NCBI GenBank assembly: GCA_018417955.1
Contig: JACTVC010000016.1
Coordinates: 992,001 to 1,056,000, forward strand
Source of the DNA: Laccaria trichodermophora
Lineage: Eukaryota > Basidiomycota > Agaricomycetes > Agaricales > Hydnangiaceae
Length of the DNA stretch: 64,000 nt
Direction of reading: 5' to 3'
The translations under genes were made by a program, and so were the position numbers. The notes beneath the pieces were generated by a model. It was not told the DNA's origin. It ran no database searches and saw nothing but the letters and a program-made list of their open reading frames with translations. Below, one piece after another: positions 47,729 to 56,777 of the stretch (within the stretch, counting starts at the first letter, position 1; every line of letters starts with the position of its first letter).

Positions 47729-48160
47729 ATGGCCTCCCGAACCCGTGCCAAAGCCACGAAAACCCGTAGTGGGCTCGTGCGGACTTCACTGCCCACCCGC
47801 AAACGCGGTCCGTCAAATGCCGGCGAGCAACAGCAAAAGCACCAGAAGAAGAAACACCAGGAGGACCCTGATGCTGAGGGAGAGGAGCAAGCGATGGAGG
47901 AGGCTCCAAAGCCACAGAAACGGGCAAAGAAGGGGAAAAAGACAAGGTACGTGCACTCCGTTGCACATTCCGACGCCGTTGCTTACTCGTCACTACCCAT
48001 ATACAGGAAAACAAGTGCAGCTAAAGCTGCAGAAGATGCGGCGGAAGGTATACCAACCAAACTCACACTGTGTGTCTCCCCCCCTTTTTTTTTTCATGAC
48101 TGACCTTGCCTTTGTAGATCTGAGCAAGTGCTCGTCGACAGTGGCATGGCTGTTGCACCC
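47729..48160 (+). pseudogene. Basic Lys/Gln-rich hypothetical gene cut by element D
   Basis: Exons 47729-47946, 48007-48047 and 48118-48160 (introns 60 and 70 bp, GT/AG). The N-terminus MASRTRAKATKTRSGLVRTS and later KPQKRAKKGKK are strongly basic, consistent with a nuclear protein, but no domain is recognised. The third exon runs into element D at 48161, so the C-terminus is lost. The gene begins only about 40 bp after the presumed end of element C, so it may itself be part of that element's cargo. Confidence 0.4.
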
Positions 48161-48769
48161 CAGTACTTTACCCTCCCCCACGGATCCCAGATGGACTCCA
48201 GATGGACTCCATAAACCCATCTGGACTCCATCTGGACTCCATCCAGGAAGGACCTCACCCTACATTTTTGTTAAAAATCCATCTGGACTCCACATGGACT
48301 CCACCTGGAATCCAAGTGGCCTCCAGATGGATTCAATCAGAGTTCTAACATGGACTCTGCCTTGCACAAATCATAAAAAAATCCCAACTTTAGCCAGATG
48401 TCATATGACTTAATCTAACTCAGACCTTATGTTCAATCCTAAGAATTCCTTGTGATATTTCTATTTGAACAAAGAAAATTCAAGTTTATTTATTGAATAG
48501 AACTACATACATGTATTTTACTACTTCAAATGGAGAGGGAAGGAAGTGATAGGGAGAGGGAGGGGAAGGGAGTGATGGAGGGGGGATGGAGGGGAAGGGA
48601 GTGATGGAGGGAAAGGGAGTGATGGAGGGGGGATGGAGGGGAAGGGAGTGATGGAGGGGAGGGAGTGGTGGGGGGAGGGAGTGGTGGAGGTATGGAGGGA
48701 AGGGGGTGAGGGAGGGAATGGAAGGGGGAGACAATAGTGAGGACTCACCATGAATGTGGACATATGGTA

Positions 48770-49135
48770 GACATCGACATGGGTCGTTGACGCGTCATGG
48801 ACGTCGACGCGGGTTGTTGATGCGTCATGGACGTGGATGCGGGCCATGGAGGTGTCGTGGACGTTGACGCGGGTCGTTGTCACGTCGTTGACGTGGGTTG
48901 TCGTCGTGTCGTCGTTGACGTGGGTTGTCGTCGCATCGTCGTTGACGTGGGTCGTCGTCACGTCGTCGTTGACGTGGCTCGTCGTCGCGTCGTTGTTGAT
49001 GTGGGTCATGGCCGTGTTGTCGTTGACGTGGGTCGTGGCCGCGCTGTCGTTGACGTGGGTTGTGGCCGGGTTGTCGTCGTGGGTCGTGGTCGCGTCGTCG
49101 TTGACGTGGGTCGTGGTCCTGGTCGCGCTCCTGGG
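48770..49135. repeat. GT-rich minisatellite in element D
   Basis: Degenerate tandem units of about 18-21 bp around CGTCGTTGACGTGGGTCGT. ORFs on both strands through it (VDVG or DDNPRQRR repeats) are by-products of the repeat. Confidence 0.85.
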
Positions 49136-49629
49136 TGATTGTCGTGTCGTCGTCGTCGCTTTGCGCAGTGGATGGGTGGGGTCGTGGTGACATGGCGTCG
49201 ACACATTGTTGGGGGATCGTGGTTCTCGTGGTCGTGCTTTGTCGTCGCGGTCTGTTGTTATCGTGGGTGTGGGGTGATAAAAGGAGGGTGGGGGCTTACC
49301 TATGACTGTTGACGGTGACGGCGCATGCCGTCGTCACCGTCTAGACGACGTGGCATGGCCACGTCGTCTGCCATGGACACGTTGGCGTTGCCACGTTGTT
49401 GTTGCTGTCGTTGGTGTGGGCGGTCGTTGACGGCAGTGGACGGTGTCGGCCTGGGCGACGTGCTGAGCGAGGGGGGCTGGGCGACGTGCTGAGTGAGGGA
49501 GGCTGGGGTGGTGGTGGTTGAGGAACAAGATGCGCAAACAATGAGCAAACACCACGCACATGTGTTCAGCGTGCGGAACGTGCCGAGCGGCATGGCCATA
49601 TAGATCACTAGTTGGCCTTAGCTTTTAAA

Positions 49630-49710
49630 GGCCTTGTGGTCCAACGGCTAATTGTCTGGCTGTTATCTTTAATTCAGTCCATGAGCTCCTGGGTTTGATT
49701 CCAGCTCATG
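49630..49710 (+). other. tRNA-like (Pol III promoter-like) unit in element D
   Basis: TGGTCCAACGG (49637-49647) and GGGTTTGATTCC (49691-49702) are good A- and B-box matches about 45 bp apart, followed by TTTTTTT and ATATATAATAAATAA. This is the most tRNA-like of the four units. Confidence 0.6.
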
Positions 49711-50015
49711 CACTTCCTTTTTTTATATATAATAAATAAGGTAAGGCAATTAATCCACATGGATTCCAGATGGAGTCACTGGGTGAATTCATATCACCCT
49801 GTGTTCTGAGGTGGAGTCCATGTTGGAGTCCATGTTGTCCACATGGTCCACCTGGACTCCAACTGGACTCCAGCTGGAATCCAGATGGATTCTAGACAAA
49901 AAATTGGCTGGGTTACCACCCAAAAAAAATTGTCTAAAATCCACCTGGACTCCAGGTGGATCCATGGAGTCCATCTGGAGTCCACATGGAATCTGTGGGG
50001 GAGAGTAAAGTCCTC

Positions 50016-50447
50016 CAGTGCCCCCCTAATTCCTGCGGATTCCGGTGGATTCCAGAGGAATGAAATTTAGCAGGGAGGCCTGCTATTTTCATCATTCCGG
50101 TGCCTTACCATTCCAGTGGAATTTGGGCATTCCGGAATTGACACCGGAATGTTCCGCAGGAATGGCAGGAACGGAATGCGACGGATTCCGGTCAGTTGTT
50201 TGTTTATTTTACCTTTGTTACCAAACAAAGACAACACGCTTTCCTTTCCTCCCACCACCAACCATCCTCTTTCCCGCCACCTCGATTCCCTCCCTCCAAC
50301 CACGTTGACAACGGCGACACAACAACAATGCCACACCACCCATCAACAGCCATGACAACACGAACACGCTAGGTGGACGACGAGGCGATGTGGCAACAAG
50401 GCAAGGAGGTGACGTGGCAACAGAATGACGACGAACGACGATGACAA
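50016..50447. repeat. Fragment of another tile-array element
   Basis: Starts CAGTGCCCCCCTAATTCC and contains ATTCCGG/GGAATG tiles to about 50200, then CA-rich sequence. The layout resembles elements A-D but with a different tile. It ends where element F copy 2 begins. Confidence 0.4.
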
Positions 50448-51049
50448 TGTAGCAGGGATATGGAATTCTATCCTTCCTTTATACCATTTACTTTCCATTA
50501 CTTAGCATTTGTGTCACATGACTCCATTCTATACTTGTCAGTAGTAGTCATGTGACAATCCACCTTCTTACATCTCTACCACCACTGCATCTATTGCTTT
50601 CTAGCAGGTGTTCTATCATAGCTCAAACCAATAGGCAAGTGTTATTGTGTATTAACAGGTCACTGACACTCTGCTCCAAGAGAACAAGTGTCAGCACCAG
50701 TTGATCAGGGCAGATCTTATCAGATCTGCAGTGCTATCCCTTTCTGTGTCTGTATCCAACCTCTTGTGGATTTCCCAAGAGGTAGCAGGGGTTGTAGCTT
50801 TGGATTTCCAGAGTGATCTCAACCCTAGCTAGGATACGCCCACATCCAGTCTCATTTCTTCAGTCTTTCTCTCTTTGGACCAAGTTGCGACCAAGATCGC
50901 ACCTGGGTCTTCACACCATTACCATTCCAGCTCGCCATACGACTTTCATCGACAGCTCCTGCATTTAACATACAGATTGTCCGTTACAAAGGTGGACACT
51001 GTGGGATCTGTCGACATCTTGGCCGGCTGTCTCCATTTCTCTTTTCATC

Positions 51050-52709
51050 ATGCACCCCTCATCTTTCTATCATCTTCGTGCTCGTTACGTCTATACTCCC
51101 CTCTATGGCCCTTATTCCTTGTTGGAAGCCCTGGAAGGACTCATTTTCTACACTCTCAATGAATCCCAGGATTCCATTTCAATCGGCTCCAAACGGACTC
51201 TCCGCCATGAGCTCATTTCGGAGCTCAGCAATGCTGCAGATGATCTTCAAGATTATCTCATTTATTTCTCTTCTAAATTTATTATTTTCCCCCCAGATTC
51301 TCCAGATTTCGTCAAGGAGTTGCGAGCAGGTTGCAACGGGTTTGAGCCTCTGAGTGTTTATTGGGGGGCAATCATCTCATGCCTCGTTATCGCATGCGGA
51401 ATCGTCGAACGCTACTTTTGGCCCCATCTTTTTCACCCGACCATCAACAAATTCACACCTTTTCAATGGGTCAAACAACCCCTTTCTTTCGTATTACCTC
51501 AGGCGCCATTGAACAAGTCATCATCGACGGTGTCTGCAGTCATCTCATCATCCCAATTATCCCAAATCCATACCCCTGCTTGCTCACCTGGCTCTCCAAC
51601 ACAAGTTCAATGCCAACCACTGCTCAACGCGCAAAGCGAGCGCCTGCAAACGATGCCATCAATGTTGAATCCCACGGGCAGCAAAGAATTTCGCCCATCG
51701 TCGTTGACGCTCGACACGATGCGAACTCCCTCGGGGCTGCACCCTACTCAAGTTCCATGGGGTCGACAACCCTCAGTCACTGCCCTCGAGTCGTACTTTC
51801 CGTGGTACTGCGAAAATCGCCTGGATGAGGTCTTTCCATTGCCAAACCACCCAAGCGCCGATCAACGCTCATGCAGTTCGACTCCAGCTCAAGTTAATGA
51901 GGCGAGAGATTTGGGGGACTCCAAGGACAGTCCAAAGGCTATGGGGATTGATGAGGAGGCTACCGGGGAGACAGAAGTTGCAGCAGAGGGAGGGGATGTC
52001 ACCATGGTGCCGTGTGCACACCCTCACCTCATTCATCTGACTTCCATTCAGGCAGGAGTCACGACAGAAGTCACTACGGTGTCTTCAGAGATGTTGTCTC
52101 CGTCAACGACACTGCGATCAATGTCAACAGTCCCCTACGTCTCCAATTCCATTCCCGCTTTCCATCGAGGGTCTTCAATGCCGTCGCCGCGTTCATTCAC
52201 CAACGTGATTTCTCAACACTCGACTTGTCTCCCCTCAGAAAGACAACGCGCTCGGCAATCCGTTCCACCTGGTCCATTTTATCCCCTTACAACCACTCGA
52301 AAACGGTCGTCACAAGTTCAACGACGCTGTTTCACGCTTTCACGCGTCAGCCCTCCTACCACCCAGCCTTTTCAACAACGATCACTCAACTTTGATTCGA
52401 CTCTCGCTCTTCGGAACACTTCCCGACCGTACAGAGACCGACGACTGTCGCCCAGAGAGCCACCACTATCAATAGCGGTCGACAACGCAGTTGATTCGTC
52501 ATCGTCAATGCACAACTCCCATCCAATCCCTCCACCTGCCCCGTCACACAACATCTGCCAATGCCAGGCGGCTCTCCATCCATCTTCTCCTACAACTTTC
52601 CCCCCGAAGTGACGATCCTCCTCTCCTATCACTGCTCCATTCCAACACCAATCAGCTGACTGCTATTCGACTTATCCGCCTCCGGACGAAATCTTTGTAC
52701 CGCCAAATC
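51050..52709 (+). CDS. Element F protein, N-terminal part
   Basis: MHPSSFYHLRARYVYTPLYG starts a conserved domain of about 150 residues (YSLLEALEGLIFYTLNES, FEPLSVYWGAIISCLVIAC, VERYFWPHLF). Then comes a Ser/Pro/Thr-rich region with a module VNEARDLGDSKDS...VPCAHPHLIHLTSIQAGV. A TGA at 52610-52612 interrupts the frame (context AAG-TGA-CGA), but the same frame continues to the MITE at 52710, and after removing the MITE and one GCCAAATC joins the ORF at 53555. Full protein would be about 1,300 residues. Function unknown; possibly a Gag-like structural protein. Confidence 0.6.
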
Positions 52710-53546
52710 GACTGGTAGCTGCCAATTACATGATGTAGTTATGGCAGCTGCCATAAAAAAACTTGATCAGCTACTGTGAATGAATGAAATGCTAAGTTTT
52801 CATTCATTCACGGCACCTGTTTCATTTGAGATAATTTAGTCTGTTTCATTCATTCCCGGCAACTGTTTCATTTTTTTTCATTCATTGCCGCGGAGAATGA
52901 AATAATTTTTGTTTCATTCCATTTCATTTCAATTCTTTCTTCATTCCTACCAGGAAGAATGAAATTTATTCTGTTTCATTCATTCCTGGCAACCATTTCA
53001 TTCTTTGTTTCATTTTTTGTTTCATTCTTACTGTGGAATTTTCATCTCATTCTTTTCAGGGAGTTATTTCATTTTTGTTTCAATCTTTCAGGCAACAATT
53101 TCGATGTTTTAATGCACACATAAATAAGGAAATAATATACAATTATGCCTGATATGTGTTGTGCCCTACTGCAGTGGTGTGGGAGGCCATATGGGAGTAC
53201 TTTTGCATTTGAGGCTCAAATACATAACAAGATAGGCATACTGTTGCCAAATAAGGCACTTTAATATTTTACATCAATTACATAATAATTTTCCCAGCTC
53301 TAACAATAAAGCAATGAATGAAACAGTTGCCGTGGTGGAATGAAATGAAAAATGAAGTAATTTCTGTGAATCAATGAAATGAAATGAATGAAACAGTTGC
53401 CGTGAATCAATGAAACAGAATGAATCATTTTGAATGAAATGGGTGCCGTGAATCAATGAAAATTCATTTCATTCCCTCACGGTAGCTGATCAACTTTTGC
53501 CACGGCAGCTGCCATAAATACATCGATGTAGAGTGCAGCTACTAGT
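52710..53546. mobile_element. MITE copy 2, inserted in the element F ORF
   Basis: 837 bp with 8-bp duplication GCCAAATC (52702-52709 and 53547-53554). Ends and interior match MITE copy 1 at 19515, with one extra stretch of about 35 bp near 53030-53065. Insertion length plus duplication is 845 bp, which shifts the frame. Confidence 0.9.
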
Positions 53547-55854
53547 GCCAAATCGTGCTGTTGCCCCTCAACGCGTTTTCATCTCGACTTCGGCTCACAC
53601 AAGCGAAACGAGGGATCTGGGGAATTCGAAGGATAATGTGAAGGTTGTGAGGGCAAATGAGCAGGTTTCTCAGGAGATAAAAGTTGTAGTGGAGGGAGAA
53701 GGGGTCACTGAGGTGCCGTGTGCCCGTTTGCACCCTATTCAACGGACTCCCATTCAAGACGATGTTACTGGAGAAATCATTACGATGCCCGCAAGAACGT
53801 CGTCTTCGTCAACGGTGTCGCGGTCCACGTCAACGCCACCCCACAATGTCAATCCCAGTCTCGTTCCGACTACGCCAACTTCTCTGTCAATGGACTTGCG
53901 GCCCACATCGAGAATGCGAGCCCCATCAATTACGCGAGCTCCTGCAAAAACATCACCTTCATCAATGGCTTCAAAGCCCAGGTCGATCACACGAGCTCCT
54001 GCAAAGGTATTGGCACCTCTGTTGACGGCTTTGCGGCCCACATCGAAAGCACCCTACAAACATTCCATCACCAACATCGACGACCACACACTCTTTCTTG
54101 ATCATCCAATAGCAGACGGCAGTCCACCGTGCAGCCCAAAGGGCGAGGACATTATGCAGTCACTGCCAGTGAGGGGACGAGTTGAGGTGAGGGATAAGTA
54201 TGGCCATCGTCATCGGCCCTTGAGCAATGAGTCCAGCTTCACGTTGTCATCAGGGAGCAGAGTGTCCTCGCGTGGTCCACGAACGCCAAACAATTCAACG
54301 TCGCCATTTGGTGTTGGGGGGAGGTCTGCACCAGTGCATTGGAGGGAGGGCAACGCAGGCAGCCGGAGCGATCTCGAGGACTTCGGCACATCAAACTCCT
54401 TCAACAGAACTACCTCTGAACACGTTCACACACCATCCAGCAACCTCCGCGGAAGCTTTGCCCCCATCTGTTCAACCTCATACAGTGGCATACGAACCTT
54501 CTCCCAACCAAACTCTCGTGTCCAATCCCAGCCAATCAACAACACCGGGTATGACTCCGACGACCATGGGTACTCTTCGCCCGACGACATCGACCACATG
54601 CTCAATGCCTCCCGCTCAAATCCAGTCAGCACAACCATCGACCCCATCTCGTGCTTGATGACGAGCCCAACGTCCGATGTGTTGCAGGGGGGGAATGTGG
54701 ATTTGAATAGGGGGCATATGGAGGCTGAACACGAACAATCGTCATTCAAAGGGCTACTATCACCAGTCACAGTCAGTGTCCATTCAACCTCCCCTCCTGC
54801 GCCTTCTTTCCCAAAACGACGATATTCTTCCCTGCCGTCTACCCTTCGCCAACTCAGAGATTGCGGGGGGCGGCAATTGTCAAGGTCAGAGCCAAGTGCC
54901 CCTATGATCAAATGTAAGGGCCGCATGTCAACATCAACGCCCAACGCCCAGTCCTTGCTTCCAACTTCCATACGCTATACAAATAAGCACTTGGCGAAGA
55001 GCAAGATTGATGTCAGCTTTACAGACAATGCAGTCAATGGTGATAGTGTGGCACGTTTGACACTGGTATCGTCAGCACCAATCAACGGGGATTCGACAGC
55101 ATGTCGGCTGGATGTTCCATCAATACCCACAGTCGAAGGGAAGGGGTTTGAGATGTCGTTAACGTCTGACAAGCGTTATACTCCTCCAAGGACCAACCAG
55201 ATAAGCCCTGGTATGCAACATGAACAACTATTGCCAGGTGTTCTCACGGTTGATGATGAACAATGCCCATCGTCGACAATGACCCCACCAGACTCATCTC
55301 TGCATCCCTCTCCTCACTTATCACCTGCTCTATCAAGTCAGTTTTCTTTGCCACCAGTGACTCAGAGATCAGGGATGGAGGAGAGATCTGAGAAATCCCC
55401 CATGGCTCAACTGATGCAAGAATACTCTTCAACATTGATAGAGTCTTACTGGGATCCAACAGAGAGGAGCATTATGCTGGTGTTAAGCATAGAGGAATTG
55501 ACCCCAGACCTTATTGTAGACAGAGGCAAAGTCAGAGCCAGGGATCTACCTCGCTATCATTTGGTGAAGGCTGCTATGAACAAACTTACTGCAGTGGTTG
55601 TGGCACAGCAGATTTTTTTACAACAAGCAGCTGCTTTAATTGTGGACAAGAAATTTCACTTTGTAGTGGATCCAGGGAACACTCTGTTACCTCTTTTACA
55701 ATGTACCTCTAGCCTGCCACAATTACATGCAGTCTGGAGGGCTCTTATCACAAGGATCAAGCTAGGAGTCAAGGCCTTGGAGAAATATGTTGCAGAGTAC
55801 CAACTTCAAGTGGATGCTGCAGCCCTTTCTTCACTATCAACTTTACACTGTTGA
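53547..55854 (+). CDS. Element F protein, C-terminal part
   Basis: Continues with PNRAVAPQRVFISTSAHTSE and a second copy of the module seen in the N-terminal part (ETRDLGNSKDN...VPCARLHPIQRTPIQDDV), then a long Ser/Pro/Thr-rich region. It ends in a conserved C-terminal domain: LMQEYSSTLIESYWD, ARDLPRYHLVKAAMNKLTAV, KKFHFVVDPGN and AVWRALITRIKLGVKALEKY. This domain shows the same spacing of Tyr-Leu-Ala, Lys-Phe, Trp-Ala-x-Ile and Glu-(Arg/Lys)-Tyr as the N-terminal domain. No catalytic motif recognised. Stop at 55852. Confidence 0.6.
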
Positions 55855-56006
55855 GTTTCAAATATCTTCTACTTTTCATCACTTCCTCTATTACATTTTA
55901 CTCTTGATTTTTTTTTTTTTTTTTTTTTTTTTCTTTTGGTTTCCATTCCCACCACCCTTCCCATCAATTACAAGCCTCTTCTCTTCCATTTTGCTAAGCA
56001 ACTGGA

Positions 56007-56020
56007 AAGTAGGGGGGCTT
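56007..56020 (+). other. Element F polypurine tract
   Basis: AAAGTAGGGGGGCTT directly precedes the repeat that starts TGTAGCAGGG, as expected for the second-strand primer of an LTR retrotransposon. Confidence 0.7.
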
Positions 56021-56339
56021 TGTAGCAGGGATATGGAATTCTATCCTTCCTTTATACCATTTACTTTCCATTACTTAGCATTTGTGTCACATGACTCCAT
56101 TCTATACTTGTCAGTAGTAGTCATGTGACAATATACCTTCTTACATCTTTACCACCACTGCATCTATTGCTTTCTAGCAGGCGTTCTATCGTAGCTCAAA
56201 CCAATAGGCAAGTGTTATTGTGTATTAACAGGTCACTGACACTCTGCTCCAAGAGAACAAGTGTCAGCACCAGTTGATCAGGGCAGATCTTATCAGATCT
56301 GCAGTGCTATCCCTTTCTGTGTCTGTATCCAACCTCTTG
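56021..56339 (+). repeat. Element F 3' LTR, 5' portion
   Basis: Collinear with 50448 onward and with 45030 onward. It is interrupted after AACCTCTTG, where the intact copies read AACCTCTTGTGGATTTCCC. Confidence 0.85.
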
Positions 56340-56710
56340 TGTAACGGCAGACAGACGTCCTAGTACGGTTACATGATATGGGACCATCGTTTACCTTTGT
56401 TTACCTCTTGTTGTATATAGTTGAACTACGTTTTCTTGTAATTACTCACTTGATAACCACATTATATACATATGTGGATTGGGTCACGGATACGCTTTAC
56501 GGTTAGGCAACCTGATGCCTCCCCTCCGGGATACCAGAGTCCGACGTCGGGTGACAACGTCCCCCTCCCAGGGTTACAGGGACGCTCACCCGAGAAGACG
56601 CCACACGTCTCCTCATCTTCCTCGCTCTCGTGAGTACCTCACCTTTTCTCCGCTGCCATCTCATGCGCGCGACTCCATCGAGAAGTCACAGATACACGTT
56701 CGGTTTCACA
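56340..56710 (+). repeat. Gypsy-2 5' LTR
   Basis: 371 bp, TG...CA. Shares CTCCCCTCCGGGATAC and the last nine bases CGGTTTCACA-type end with the Gypsy-1 LTR, otherwise diverged. TATATAG near 56415 may be a TATA element. Confidence 0.85.
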
Positions 56711-56711
56711 A

Positions 56712-56730
56712 TGGTGGGGGCACTGCGGAC
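56712..56730 (+). other. Gypsy-2 primer-binding site
   Basis: TGGTGGGGGCACTGCGGAC one base after the LTR; same class as in Gypsy-1. Confidence 0.8.
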
Positions 56731-56777
56731 TTCATCAAGATGAAGTCCGCAAGTGCCTAGGCGCGGAGAAACCTCAA

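Larger units (their letters stand above)
48161..50015. mobile_element. Element D: non-autonomous hAT-like transposon
   Basis: Left end CAGTACTTTACCCTCCCCC; right end, reverse complemented, GAGGACTTTACTCTCCCCC. Tile arrays of TCCAGATGGA and TCCACCTGGA types (about 48185-48340 and 49750-49990), AT-rich spacer, G/A-rich tract (48530-48735), CGTCGTTGACGTGGGT minisatellite (48770-49135) and a tRNA-like unit, the same order as element B. Flanking 8-mers (TTGCACCC and CAGTGCCC) do not match, so either the duplication has decayed or the two ends belong to different insertions. Confidence 0.7.
50448..56339 (+). mobile_element. Element F copy 2: LTR retrotransposon-like element with a single giant ORF
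   Basis: The 5' repeat begins TGTAGCAGGGATATGG at 50448 and recurs at 56021, directly after a polypurine tract. Between them is one long ORF (51050 on) with no reverse transcriptase or integrase motif. The 3' repeat is cut after about 319 bp by Gypsy-2 and presumably continues beyond the window. The LTR 3' end was not fixed; GGTGGACACTGTGGGA near 50990 could hold a primer-binding site. Element F also carries MITE copy 2. Confidence 0.7.

Noticed and set aside
49630..49710. Functional tRNA gene
   Set aside because: A and B boxes are good but I could not form an acceptor stem or a normal anticodon arm, and the unit lies at a fixed place in a transposon family.
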